DNA of 64,000 nucleotides from Micromussa lordhowensis (GCA_964020085.1 OZ026599.1:27063829-27127828), one strand, 5' to 3'. Shown: positions 10,286-21,148, counted from the first letter of the stretch. Notes: generated by a model from the sequence alone, not told the origin. Translations and numbers: made by a program.

Positions 10286-11730
10286 TCTGTTTTTCTTTTT
10301 TCTTTTTTTTTAATATTGAATTTATTTTATGATTTAATTTAGGAAATGACGTAGCTACTTCAATGGACGAGGGGTGTGTTTCCAATAGGACAATTTTGGC
10401 TAGATAGAGTCGGAAGAGTCCGGAAATTTAGTCAAAACAGTTCGTCGTATGTTTAGCAAGGTAAAAATGAACATATTTTTCTCGCCAATATGGCTGGAAA
10501 TTCATCCCAAGTTGGGGTAGCCAATCACATTTTGTGTAGTGACAGACGTGTACCAAAGAATCCTGCAATAGTACTTACCAGATGCTCTTATCGTGGTTCA
10601 GTGTGCGAAACTTAACAAACACCCAGAAATAATCTTCAGTTAATCATTCGGTCTAGTGAAAACGCAGCGGAAGAGGAATTTTAAAATTTTAATCGATTTT
10701 TCGTTTCATTTCATGTCACAATGCCAGCTCTTTGTGAACAATTTAAACACAGACACCATAGGCCTCAGTTTCCGGTTGTCGCTTGTACCGCACACTGGGT
10801 ACCAGAAAATAGTCTCGTTCCGCAAAACCTTGGAGCCAACATCTCCAGACTGCCAGCTGTCTAACGCTGCAACATTGACATCTATATATTGGCTTATCCT
10901 GCAACACTTTGCTGTTTCACTTTCTGTTTTCTATTTTTATCGTTCCCACCTGCTGTAGGCTCGATTTCTGCCGCTTTCTCGAGTCTAGTCTATGTTCCTC
11001 CCAAATTCAAAATTTATTGCGACGATTCAGGTGGCCGGAAATGTCACTGATGGAAATAATAGGCAGGCCCACATAACGCTTACGGCTCGTACAATTTCTG
11101 TCGTTTTCCCCAACCTATTCTTTTAATTTTGGCCCTCGAACCTATTTTATTTCACATTACTGTTTTGGAAGGACACTGCATACTGTGTTCTATAGAAAGA
11201 AATATATATATTTTAAAAAATGTAGAGTAGAGTAGCGAAGTGGAATGTATAGTGAAACACTATCGTTTGTATCAGGCATATTTAATGAGTTTTCTCGCCT
11301 TCTTCTTTCTCCCCTCGAAAATTGCTTGAATTCGTTTCAAAACTCAATTCCTTTTCTCTCTCGATGAAATAAAACTAGTGAAAGCGTAGACATGCCACAG
11401 ACAATCCAATCCTCCAAGTTAATCTTGAACTAAAGCTTGAAAAGTTTTCGGGGTGTTGCCAACAGCCAACCTCACTCTCCATCAATTATTTTTTCAGTCG
11501 GGTGACTTAACATCCTCGCTCTGATCCGCTCTGATTGGTTTAGCGGGAGCATGCGCAGACAATTGTCCTTGGACCCTCTCTCTCCGGGAGAGAGCAGCGT
11601 TACGTGACAAAGAGAGGGGCCAGACATTGACTAGTGAGTAGATACCAAATTATCAAGGAAAATAAAAACGAAATATATTTTCCACCAAACATCGTATTCA
11701 ATAGAAATTTGAAAGCTTCCTCAGTTCAAA
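10286..11730. other. Intergenic; no gene confirmed
   Basis: Includes a strong pyrimidine-rich stretch ending in a 3' splice acceptor-like ag (10341-10342). At about 10485-10670 an open region in unit 2 (46939-47175) is broken here by a stop (gaactgaac versus gaacttaac). From about 11230 the sequence resembles 33400-33910, the 3' flank of GPCR A', showing that the C and A flanks are related. Confidence 0.45.
10779..10935 (+). repeat. Paralogous copy of the MITE-interrupted segment
   Basis: The run from cttgtaccgcac and gggtaccag through gcaacattgacatctatata and ttggcttat matches 9459-9494 plus 10208-10285 with the MITE removed. This gives an empty-site control for that insertion and shows a local duplication of at least 120 bp. 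Confidence 0.6.
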
Positions 11731-11890
11731 CTGCGACAGCTTATTTTTTACAAAGTGCGACAACTTGTTTTTACAAAGTGCCACAACTTTTTTATTACAA
11801 AGTGAGAAAAGTGCTATTTACAGAGTGCGACAGTTTTATTACAAAGTTCGACAGGTATTGCAAAGTGTGACGATTATTACAAAGTGCAAC
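11731..11890. repeat. Minisatellite 3' of GPCR C (acaaagtgcgaca-type unit)
   Basis: Imperfect tandem units of roughly 20-27 bp built on ttattacaaagtgcgacag, about eight copies, starting about 180 bp downstream of the GPCR C stop. Equivalent arrays lie at 33911-34086 downstream of A' and 48243-48402 downstream of C'. None is seen by B or B'. Confidence 0.7.
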
Positions 11891-12072
11891 AGAACAGGTG
11901 TTCTGATGGAAAACGCACCATGAATATAATGAGGTAATTAAAGAGGAAGGTCTGCAGAATAACTACAAAATGATGATAAACTCAGTGTCCAAAGAAAGGT
12001 TGACAAGTTTTAAACTAATAAGTCCACTGATCCTTTCGACAGACTACACAAAAGTAACTGTGCGAAACTCAT

Positions 12073-13041
12073 TTATTTAAGTAAATTTTTTAGTACTTCA
12101 CGATAATTCCTATTGAAAATAAAACAGATACAAGGATTTATGGCACAATTTGTGTTAGCCATTAAAAAAGCAATAGAGGAAAAGTACTGGAATCCACAAG
12201 ACATAATGATATCCGATGCAAAGAAGAAGAGAAAATACCAGATAATTAGTGGTAACCTGCACATTGCAAACCCTAACACAATAGCAGTGGCCATCTTTAA
12301 CACATTTCGTTCCCTCTGACGGCGTTGGTTTTCAGCGTTGGCTGATTGCACACCTGGAATCTTCTGCAACTTGAGCTTTAAGAAGATGATTATGTAAAGT
12401 ATGGCTATCAACACAAACGGGATCAAAATGCATACTACCAAAATTGCCGTCATGTAATATTTAAAAGACGAGGCCTTTCCAAAGACTTCGTCCCAATGCA
12501 TTTGACACCCCAACCCTCCTGGATATTCATAAAGTTTCATGGCGAAGAGATATGGGGAGAGTACAGCCATCGCGACGATCCAACTGGCCAGAATGAAGAA
12601 TGGACACAGCTTTGAACTGATGAGTGGATAACGAAGGGGAAATACCACAGCTCCAAATCGATCCACTGCTATCAGAACCAGGCTCTGAATGGATACAAGA
12701 ACGGAGATATCTGGTAAAAAGGCTGCCAGCTTACATAAGGCCTGGCCAAGAGGACCACCGATCAGCCAGGAGTCTATATAGAGCATTTGTATCAGATGCG
12801 GGATTAAAAAAATCGGAAGCAGCAGATCGGAAATGGCCATGTTTACAATTAAAAAGTTGATGGGTTTCCTCATGGTTTTCGTCTTGTAGACAATTATTCC
12901 GATGACGGTGTTCCCAGTCAGCGAAACAAGAAAAATCAGGCAGTAGGCAAAGGTTTTTCCGAGTTTTTCTGCTGTATGATCAGGGTTGGAACAACTGGAT
13001 GGCTGCCTGTCATTCATGGTCGTATTCACGCCTCTCGACAT
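12073..13041 (-). CDS. Class A GPCR C, TM6 toggle Trp replaced by Arg
   Basis: Intronless 322-aa rhodopsin-like receptor: TM1 Asn44, TM2 Asp72 (NMAISD), the TM3 Cys103 to loop-2 Cys179 disulfide pair, DRF at 127-129, TM4 Trp154, TM5 Pro208, a basic third loop (QRRQRER), and NPCIC at 302-306 in place of NPxxY. The TM6 motif reads CRLP (Arg262) rather than the class A CWxP; the same change is in A' and C', while B, B' and D keep CWL. The N-terminus has a sequon at Asn6. The start is fixed by alignment to C' and to the MSxxxxTTMN N-terminus shared by all paralogs. The frame is intact and all other structural landmarks are present, so this is probably a working or recently working gene. Ligand and coupling unknown. 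Confidence 0.93.
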   Translation of the reverse strand: MSRGVNTTMNDRQPSSCSNPDHTAEKLGKTFAYCLIFLVSLTGNTVIGIIVYKTKTMRKPINFLIVNMAISDLLLPIFLIPHLIQMLYIDSWLIGGPLGQALCKLAAFLPDISVLVSIQSLVLIAVDRFGAVVFPLRYPLISSKLCPFFILASWIVAMAVLSPYLFAMKLYEYPGGLGCQMHWDEVFGKASSFKYYMTAILVVCILIPFVLIAILYIIIFLKLKLQKIPGVQSANAENQRRQRERNVLKMATAIVLGFAMCRLPLIIWYFLFFFASDIIMSCGFQYFSSIAFLMANTNCAINPCICFIFNRNYREVLKNLLK

Positions 13042-14490
13042 TCCGTCTTTCAGTTTCTTAATTCCACTCTTACGCTCACGAATGAATTTTCGTTTTGGCT
13101 TGTTAAATTATCAACGTCTTTCTACTTATGTGTTAGGAAAGGTGTGACTCTTTTTGGCATGATGTCATCATTCATGCGAAAGAAATTAACGATTTGGCGA
13201 TTTCGATGATGTGTGGATCTATTTTCCGCTTTCCGAAGCATATTTAGTTGACAATCAGAATCAGAATCGTTAGCGTTTCTTATTTTGTCGGAGAAGCTCA
13301 ACACAATTACGTGAGGTAGCGGGTTACAGCTTGCTCAACGTTGTTTTCAGCTTATATCTCAGTAAAGTCAATCTTTAAAAATGACAGAAGCTTCCAGTTC
13401 GTTGATCCCACACAGTCAACAAACATTGAGTTCATTTGGAAACAATCTGCTGAACAAAAACCAGGTGCGACAATGTTTAGAATACGAGAGGCCTTATCAC
13501 TGAATAAATAAAAGAGAACAACATTTGTTTTGTCATGCCACAGTGTAAACGCTTGTCATTTTATTTTCATTGAAAGCGGAACTACCCTTTCGTTTTCGCA
13601 GCCTTAATTAAAAATTAGTCATTAAGAACGGTTGTGGTTATGCGCGCGGGATGTTCACGTTTTAACGCCTCCAGACTGTCCTCAAAAGTGGAACTGTCAA
13701 ATAAAACTGTTAGACATCTGTATCCGCTATTTCAAACCAAAAATTAATAATAATCATGTGTGTGTCCGGCGCTTGAGTCGCACTTTTATTGGCGGGCCTT
13801 AATTGCTTTTAAGATAAGTAAAAACGGACTATGACAATGACAACATCTACCACCTTCTGTTTTTCCCTACTCGCAGATTAAAGAGCTACTACCTGTAAAT
13901 ATGAAGAATACTGCGACAGAAGCAAAATTTCAGATTTTATTCTATTCCACCAAAAAGACCCCTTTGGTCAACCTTTTCCGAAAATTACATTAAAACGTTC
14001 TATCGCGCTTACGGTTTTACCTAAAATCGAAAAATTGAAAATATGGGTAGACGGCCGCTCGACTCCCCGGAAAAACAACGTAAAATCATGCAACTTGAGG
14101 AACTTCGTTCACAGCAACGATAAGCAGTTCCGATTTTCTTCTACTTTGGGAAATGGTAAAAGGTCCTTTTATCTTCTTAATAATAGACATGAAAAACTAC
14201 TCGACTCTGATTGGCTGAGAGCAGTGCAGTTCAAGTGTAACACCAGTGCAAAAAGTGTATCACCGGTGCAAAAAGTGTAAAGTGCAAATTACACATCGCA
14301 ATTCTGGATGATGATTGGCAGAACGACAATGAGAAATTATGTAGGCCAATGATATCATGTAAAGCAGTGACAAAAGTTTTTGTACGGAAACTCTGAAAAA
14401 AGTTTTCTCGAATGCGAAAAAAATGGCTTCAAGAAACATCTTCCAGCAATTTTTCTGCGCGAATTTTTTTCATGTTTGTATTATTAATGA
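13042..14490. other. Intergenic upstream of GPCR C
   Basis: Holds the C version of the shared 5' cassette (13042-13180, CRE-like tgatgtcatcattc at 13160-13173). The rest is AT-rich DNA collinear with 49558-50964. A short repeated tgcaaaaagtgta motif occurs near 14245-14282. No gene recognised. Confidence 0.5.
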
Positions 14491-14614
14491 GTGATCATAC
14501 AGTTTTTCTCGTTCAATTTGAAATTAATTTGCACTTGTGAGTTTTTCAAAAAGCTTTTTGAAAAACTCACTCGTGCAAATTAATTCCAAATTGAACTCGA
14601 AACCGTATGATTAC
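14491..14614. mobile_element. Fold-back element, near-perfect 124-bp palindrome
   Basis: Arms of about 60 bp read outward from the centre (tttttcaaaaagctttttga), with outer ends gtgatcatac and gtatgattac. The unit-2 copy is at 50965-51088. It could form a long hairpin; most simply a small snap-back MITE. No coding content. Confidence 0.7.
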
Positions 14615-14937
14615 CTATACTAAACATATAAAATACATTTGATATATTTCTATGTTGGAGTTGGGAAATTGCCTGTCGAAAATGCCGTAGTTTGCAGGTT
14701 CCAGGTCGGGCGAAATAAGGATCAACTTTGGAGGGCCACAAAAATCCTAGTACATTTTCCTATTGCTTTAGTCAAAGCTTTATCACTCAACATCTAAAGG
14801 AGCGAACAAGTCAGTGGTAACAAAACAGCAACAAGCATTCAATTAGCTTCAATTATCACAAAATTCAAGGTTCAAGAAATGTACGAAATTAAAATGTAAT
14901 AACTAGATAATTGCTGTTTCTTTTCACGCTATATGTG

Positions 14938-15483
14938 TTATCGACTTAAATATAAACTAGGTCTAAAGATCTGTCTATCACCTACATCTTGCTGCAGAAC
15001 ACTAAGAACATTTAAGCTTTCTGAGCGAAAACAACAGAATACATTAGTTGAATGAAAAGCGTTCGTTGATACCGTGAAGATTAAGAGTGCCGATTTGAAA
15101 AATAAATTTTTGTTCCGGCTTTCCGAGCTTCCTTGATGTAGGGAAAAGCCGCAGACCGCCATATGTTGCTTAGAATGATTGGGGAGATTAAAGTGTCTCG
15201 CGACCGGTTTAGATGCGTTTTTGTCGTCTTTCTCTACGTCACGAAGGTGTTCTTGGAATCGGTCGCCAAGTCGTCTCCCTGTTTCGCCGATGTATAACTT
15301 TTTGCAAAGAGTGCAAGTTATGCAGTAGATGACACTGGCTGAGGTACAGGTGAAATGATCAGTGATCTTCATAGATCGCTTGGGGCCCGATAATTTCTCA
15401 ATATTGCGAATGAAAAAGGACATGTTTGCATCGTGCGCGTGCGCTTTTAAAAGTTGCGGGTTGTTCACTTGTTTGGAACGCAC
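14938..15483 (-). mobile_element. Penelope-like element remnant: GIY-YIG endonuclease domain
   Basis: The minus-strand reading contains a typical Penelope-like C-terminus. It has VIYCITCTLCKKLYIGETG, where YC..C..C plus LYIGETG is the GIY-YIG core, then RRLGDRFQEHLRDV with the conserved Arg and His-containing follow-up ARHFNLPNHS. Sequence after about 15110 is out of frame, and no reverse transcriptase is attached, so it is a dead 3' fragment. A further-deleted copy lies at about 51410-51880. Confidence 0.8.
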
Positions 15484-15689
15484 TTCTGACTAAAAAGTTA
15501 CCTATGTTTTTGTCGCGTTTGAATGAAAAATTAAAGGAGGTTTACATTGGTTAATTCACATTATCACCTCAGTTGATAAAACCAAATGAACTTCGTATGA
15601 AGCTCACGAAAAAGGGGGAAAGAGGGATTTGTTTTCCTCGTGCGCTAGTCCAGCCCATTAGATTAAGTTTTCTTCTTAGATTCCTATCT

Positions 15690-16210
15690 TGGCATAGGCA
15701 AAATGCTTCTTGTCAGATGAACCACTGCAGCAGCAACTTGAAACGATTTCCTCGAGTAGACTGAGGTAGGGTTCCCTGCTTCTAACTCTCTTAGCAGGTG
15801 TTTCTAATTCAAAGCTTTCGCAAAGTGACTGAAGTGTTCCTTTATCCACCAGAGCGTCAAAAGTGGGATGTTCCATTTGAAAGTGCAAGATGATATCTCG
15901 ACGAGCGGTGCTAAAATAGCTTTCCTGTTCAAAGGCACGAATGTCGCCATCCATTATTATGTTGTTGCGAGATTTTGCTGCGAGACGCGAAAAGAATGAA
16001 GAAATCTGCCGTGCCGGTAAAGAATTCAGAGACTCTAAACAGACGATTTTCATCTGGTCCAGTGAACCTTCTCATTTCCCGAGCTACAGTCTCGCCATCT
16101 AGTTTTCGGCCCGTAGTTTGACCAGTATTAAACTTGGCCTCAAGGTATGCCTTTTGCGTCTCGGTGAAACGGTACGACCAAGCCACTGGCTTACGAGATT
16201 TAAAGAGCGC
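15690..16210 (-). pseudogene. Frameshifted fragment of a multicopy cnidarian gene family
   Basis: On the minus strand, one frame reads RFTETQKAYLEAKFNTGQTT followed by an acidic stretch. After a frameshift near 16010 a second frame continues with ARQISSFFSRLAAKSRN and, further on, a PYLSLLEEIVSSC-type end. This order (xFTxxQKxYL...KFxxG, then FFSRLAxK, then a helical tail) is one I associate with many uncharacterised cnidarian proteins. That association is from memory, and the domain function is unknown to me. It lies head-to-head with the Tigger remnant. Mostly deleted from unit 2. Confidence 0.45.
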
Positions 16211-16214
16211 AATA

Positions 16215-17145
16215 ACCTTTCGTAACACAAACTCTGTGGTGAATCTGCTGATGTGCCAGAGGCTACAGTGTACTCTTGGAAAGAGCGTCTTGGGTCTTTT
16301 ATGTCTGGGTATGACAAGCAAGACATCTGGAACATGGATGCCGGAAACTGGTTGCTTTTACCGTGCACTGGCGGATAAGAACCTTTCGGAGAAAGCAAAG
16401 AAATGCAAAGATGCCAAGAAGTCCAAAGAGCGGTTAATTGTTGCTTTCTTCGTTTCTTCTACTGGGGAAATGAGAAAAACCAGTTGTAATCGAATGACAT
16501 CTGATATCCTTCACAAGCTCCTCAGCCAGTTAAACAGCTCTTTCAATGCCCAGAATCGATCAATACTTTTATTCATTGACTCTGCTGGATATCACCCCTA
16601 TAATCTCAAGGGACGTTATTCCAATATTAAACTTGTGGTTTTTTTCCTGTAAATTGCACGTCCAAGCTGCATCTCGGAATAACCCAGCACTTTAAAATCC
16701 ATTACAGGAAGTTGCTACTTCGTCCTATTATTACAATGGCCACAGACCACGACAGTGCAACAGACATTGCCAAAACATTGAACGTGCTGCAGGCCATAAG
16801 GTGGATGGGGACTGCTTGGTCTAAGGTCGAGAACGATACCATCATCAAATGTTTTGCAGCAGCTGGAATTTCCAGCACTTTATCAGAAGCAGCTACCGTC
16901 AGTTCTGTGACAGGAGAGGAAGATCCCTTTGCTAATCTTGATGTCACGGTCGATGAGGAGCTGGATAATCGTGTCAAACAGGTTGCACCTGGAAGTGGAA
17001 TCAGTGCTTACCTGGAGTCAGAAAAAAATGTTAGCTGGAGTCAGATAACGAATTTCCAACCAGTTACAGTTTTCGTACCGAGCAACAGCTGCTGGAGGCC
17101 ATTGGTACTTTTCACGATGTCATGGAGATAGAGAGAGACGACGGG
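16215..17145 (+). pseudogene. Tigger/pogo-type DDE transposase remnant
   Basis: Plus-strand pieces in several frames match the DDE_1 catalytic domain of Tigger-like transposases. They are YDKQDIWNMD/ETGCFYRAL, KSKERLIVAFF, MTSDILHKLL, ILLFIDSAGYHP (second catalytic Asp with the usual following residues), and, from 16712, PIITMATDHDSATDIAKTLNVLQAIRWM. These are followed by an acidic C-terminal tail ending near YLESEK. At least three frame changes break it, one inside the MDETG motif. The DNA-binding N-terminus is missing. The Gypsy LTR begins immediately downstream (17149), inside the former transposase tail. Unit 2 keeps only the last part (52418-52727). Confidence 0.8.
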
Positions 17146-17148
17146 AAT

Positions 17149-17292
17149 TGTAGTATTCCTAGAAGCCACTAAGGTCAATAACTCGAGCAACACAAAGTCA
17201 CCCTTCGAACTCCCGCTCATACACACATGAACACACACTCATTCGGCCACGTGACCACTGTTTATAGTCCTGGATATCCACAGGACACCACA
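17149..17292 (-). repeat. Ty3/Gypsy 3' LTR (144 bp), unit 1
   Basis: On the minus strand this block begins TGTGGTGTCC and ends ATACTACA (TG...CA). A purine-rich tract lies directly upstream, and a TATAAA (17261-17266) and CACGTG (17249-17254) lie inside it. Position after pol and PPT identifies it as the 3' LTR. The 5' LTR is absent because the element is truncated. The unit-2 counterpart is 52728-52871. Confidence 0.7.
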
Positions 17293-17308
17293 TCCTTCTC
17301 TTTCTCCG
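17293..17308 (-). other. Polypurine tract of the Gypsy element
   Basis: Minus strand GGAGAAAGAGAAGGA abuts the LTR start, the expected plus-strand primer site for reverse transcription of LTR elements. Conserved at 52872-52887. Confidence 0.65.
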
Positions 17309-17439
17309 CTTATAAACCCTAACATAAATCTCAACAAAATAGCATGAGCAATGTCAACAATGTTCGATCAGGTAAATAGAAAAACTGTAAGTACAGTACG
17401 ATCAAAGTCGGTGTCACTTGGAAACCACAAACACCATTA

Positions 17440-20285
17440 GGTGGCGACATAGTCACTGAATCTCTCAGGAGGTCGGGTGACTCTCCCTGATCTCCTTGGT
17501 AACAGCTGTTGCTGGATAGGGCTCTGATCCTCAACTGGCCCCGCACTGGCTGGCTCCCATCTCTGGGCTGGATGTGGGTTGTTGTCCACACATTTGTTCA
17601 CAAGGTACTTCTGCAGGCTCTGTAAGGCTCGGCCCCCGTGGCTCTGTAGCTGGCGTAACAAACCGCTTCACATGCTGAATGTTTCGCTTGTATTGCACGC
17701 CTTGAGGTGACTTTTAATTGAACCTGATCCCCATGACGTCCCGTTCTCTGCTGCCTGATGCCTCTTGTCAGCATGGTCTGCCCCAACCTGTTTGTTTTTT
17801 TTTCTGCATCGCAATCTCTGGCCTGCTGATAACCCGAGTCCTCAGATTCTTCTAGATCAGCAACCTCTGGCAACTTCGTAGACAATTTCCTTCCAAATGG
17901 TAGTTCTGCAGGACTCTGGCCAGTCGTTATATGCGGGGTGGAACGGTAGGTCAGAAGGTACTTATTCAACTCTAGCCTCCAGTCACTCTTCTCAGCATGG
18001 GCCACTCTCATTGCTTTCAAAAGGGAACGATTTTGTCTCTCGACTTCCCCATTTGCCCTGGGCCATTGTGGTGTGGTCAATCTATGCTCGATGCCCATTT
18101 CATTTAAGTATTCTTCCATTTCTGCGGACACCAGGTTGGGCCCATTGTCTGTTCTCAGGGTGCTAGGTACCCCACATCTAGAGAACTGTTTATCTAGACA
18201 ATTGATGATCGTCTCAGAAGTGGTAGATTTAATGATGTCAACTTCCACCCATCGGCTGAAGTAGTCCACTACTAGGACCAGCAGATTTTCTCCTGTTGGC
18301 ATAGGCCCAAGTAAGTCCAGTGCTAGATCTTGCCATGGCCTCTCTGACATCCTGGTTATTTTCACAGGCGGAGTGATTGTCTCCTTTGTAACCAGTTGGC
18401 ACCCGTAACATTCCCGGCACTTCCGTTGTGCATCATTATCAACTCCTGGCCACCAGACTTTAGACCTGAGTCTCTCCTTCATTTTGACTACTCCCTGGTG
18501 ACCTTCGTGCGCAAGTTCTAAAACCCTTGATCTCAGCACTTTGGGTGTCACAATTCGTGTTCCACGTAGTATAACTTGACCAATGAAGGTCAATTCGTTA
18601 CGCACCGTCATGAATGACCGTGGGCCCTTCTCCCAATTTCCACTAGCAAGGCAATTACGCACTGCTTGTAACTCTTTATCCTCTGCAGAGGCACTCTCTA
18701 TCTCTTGGATCTTAATGGATACGGGGACTGCGTGAAGGGCAACCATCCGAACATGTTCATCATCATAACGACACTTCACTGACGCTGGGAGCGTTGTCAG
18801 ACGCGACAGAGCATCAGCAATATCATCTCGTGATGCGACGCAGCACACCTTGTAACTATATGGTTGCAGCCTCAACACCCAGCGTTCAATACGTGCTGAT
18901 GGCTTGGATCCTCTAGAGTAGATCACCTACAGGGCCTCATGATCTGTCACCAAGTCAAAGGTCTTCAAGCCGTACAAGTATAAGTTGAACCGTTCGCATG
19001 CCCACACTAGTGCCAGCGCCTCCTTTTCTGTCTGACTGTACCTCCTTTCTACACTGCTAAGGCTCCTGCTGGCATTGCAGACGGCTCTGCCCAGAGCCTT
19101 CTTCTCCTGGCCTAGCACTGCACCTAGCCTCACAGGACTTGCATCAGCTATCACTCGAGTATGTGCCTCTTTGTCGAAGTATGCCATAACAGGCGCACCT
19201 AGCTAACTGCTGTTTCAGTTCCTGAAACGACGCTTCCTGCTCACTGCCCCATACAAAGGGTACTCCCTGCCTAGAGATTGCTCGAAGAGGCTCTGCAATG
19301 GTGGCAAAGTTGGGAATAAATCGTGCACTGAAGCCAACCATCCCCAAGAAACTTCTAACCTCTGTGGGTGTGGCCGGGCGGCTTGATTCAAGTACAGCAC
19401 GGACTTTCTCTTTTGTTGGACCGATACCGTACTTTGACACTAGAAGTCCCATGAAGACTACCTTGTCCATCCTGAATTGAGACTTCTGAGGGGGTTGAAC
19501 AGTACCTCCTGTGAACCTCTAGTTTGATTCGTTCTAGAAAACAATAGTCTGTATTGTTTTCTGGGCTGGAGGCATTGTTCAGGATCGAAATCTATTGTTT
19601 CAACAACCAACCATATTGCCGCTTCAACGAGGTGCTGTTGGACCCTCGGGTAGGGTTGAGGGTGAGATTCTTCTCCTGCAACCGCTGCAACACTCTATGG
19701 AGATTCCTATCATGCTCCTCATTGTTCTTGCCATGCACTATCAAGTCATCGGCAATGTTCTGAACCCCATTGATATCGGAGACTACTTGTCTTACTATTT
19801 GCTGATACTTCTCGGGTGCTGAGTTTACTCCGAAACTCAGCGTCTTGTATCTGAATAACCCATCATGTGTGGCAAATGTGGTTATGTCTCTGGAGTCCTC
19901 ATCTAGTTCAATCTGGTGGAATCCCAGACAAAGATCCAATTTTGAAAACACTGCACTACCATCGAGATTTTCCAACACCTCGTCCACAGTCGGGATGGGT
20001 ATTCTTTCACGAATGATAGCTGCATTTGCCTTTCTCATATCCACGCACAACCTGATATCCCCTGATGCCTTTGGCGCAATTACCACCGGACTAACCCATG
20101 ACGTCGGCCCATTTACTTGTTCCACTATATCCTTAGCAATGAGGTCTTCTACTTTCGAAGTTACTTTCTCTCGCAGTGCAAATGGGACACGCCTTGGTTT
20201 CTGAGCTACTGGTGTCACATCTGGGTCGACGTGCAGTTTCAGTTTGTAACCTTTCAACTTACCAACTTGGTAAGGCTTGAGATAA
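17440..20285 (-). mobile_element. Ty3/Gypsy pol remnant, unit 1 (5' truncated)
   Basis: Minus-strand order from high to low coordinates: reverse transcriptase (19592-20285; FSKLDLCLGFHQIELD, and NIADDLIVHGKN with the catalytic Asp pair), RT thumb (19144-19470), RNase H (18927-19187; IADASP, SQTEKEALALVWACERF), and integrase. The integrase is in 17598-18926, with the zinc-binding H..H..C..C of HEGHQG...CRECYGC, and the core Asp, Asp and Glu in LDLLGPMPTG, RTDNGPN and NGEVERQN. It ends with a SGRVTRPPERF tail. Defects are a frame change near 19165, a Lys-to-stop (AAG to TAG) at about 18925 where unit 2 keeps Lys, and a 156-bp insert at 19499-19654. Gag, protease and 5' LTR are missing; the upstream boundary (about 20285) abuts Penelope 3' sequence. 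Cannot mobilise itself. Confidence 0.88.
19499..19654. mobile_element. 156-bp insert inside Gypsy RT, private to unit 1
   Basis: Unit 2 reads straight through (about 56226). The insert starts ggttgaacagtacctc and ends gaggtgctgttggaccctc, an imperfect inverted match, with a gggttga-like repeat at both junctions. It looks like a small MITE; family unknown. Confidence 0.55.
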
Positions 20286-20289
20286 ATAA

Positions 20290-21148
20290 TAAGATACAAA
20301 TTTGAATAAAAGCGAATGGTATGGGCTAATGAGCGAGTGTCGAAGTTCAAAGAGTCTCTAGATATATAGAAATAATTATTAAAATAACAGGTCAGCGAAT
20401 TCCCTGCAGTCCTCTCGGGAGTTGATGGCAGGTTTGTAGTTTCGTATGTAAAACGCTTCGAAGAGTCGTAGATTTGCAGGGTCGTTTTCTAGCACAATGA
20501 TGATGCCTTTGTAGACTTTGTTTTGGCACTTAGAAATTTGTTTCCTCACGGAGGAGTTATCATTGTTCAGGTGTTCTTTTACGCGTTCGTGGATAAAGCG
20601 TGTAGTACTCCCGATGTAGTATTGGTTGCAGTTGTTACACGTGATTTGGTAAACGGCGTTGAGTAAAAGGCATAATTTGGTGCTGGAGATAGGGCAGTTG
20701 GCCCTCGTGCATGTCTGTTCCTTGTTGTTGTTGTGAAAGAGAGCTCTTCTGAGGGTGTAGGATTTGTGCGTGACCCGTACTGGCCCTCGTGCATGTCCGT
20801 TCCTTGTTGTTGTTGTGAGAGAGAGCTCTTCTGAGGGTGTACATTTTTGCGTGACCAGTACTGGTATACCCTCTTCTCGGAAAATGTTAGTGATTCTGTA
20901 GTTTAGACGATGTATGCTGTAGATTAGGAGGACGTCGTCAAACATGTTTTGATTCTTTGTGGCTGCAGTTTTTGTAAAGCATTTATCTTCGATGCATTTC
21001 CGCTCATTACGAATGAAGTTGATCTTTGACTTTTCCGGTATCGCTGATTGGTGGTGAACGAATACTGTTTTTTTTTTTTGCTGTTTTTTTTTTGTAAAAT
21101 TCAAAAGAGCTTTGGCCGTCTTCAGAGATGGTGACTTTGAAGTCAAGT
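20290..21148 (-). mobile_element. Penelope-like element, 3' half with GIY-YIG (unit 1)
   Basis: The minus strand encodes the C-terminal half of a Penelope-like polyprotein: HHQSAIPEKSKINFIRNERK, then CLLLNAVYQITCNNCNQYYIG (cysteine pair and GIY-YIG core), then HERVKEHLNND and AFYIRNYKPAIN, ending EFADLLF-stop at 20379. About 80 bp present in unit 2 (around 57770-57870) are missing near 20915. An 82-bp tandem duplication (20700-20863) shifts the frame. It is the continuation of the RT part at 24378-25190; the two were one element before the RTE-type LINE inserted. Confidence 0.85.
20700..20863 (-). repeat. 82-bp tandem duplication in Penelope remnant
   Basis: Two consecutive 82-bp units, each beginning ggccctcgtgcatgt, differing at a few bases. 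Unit 2 has one copy (57647-57728). The length is not a multiple of three, so it breaks the frame. Private to unit 1. Confidence 0.85.

Noticed and set aside
11731..11890. CRISPR-like array
   Set aside because: Units are degenerate, directly adjacent without spacers of constant length, and the sequence is clearly eukaryotic.
17598..18926. Domesticated integrase gene
   Set aside because: The frame is long, but the same element in unit 2 is broken, the PPT and LTR are intact next to it, and there is a stop inside RNase H; an ordinary decaying Gypsy element is simpler.
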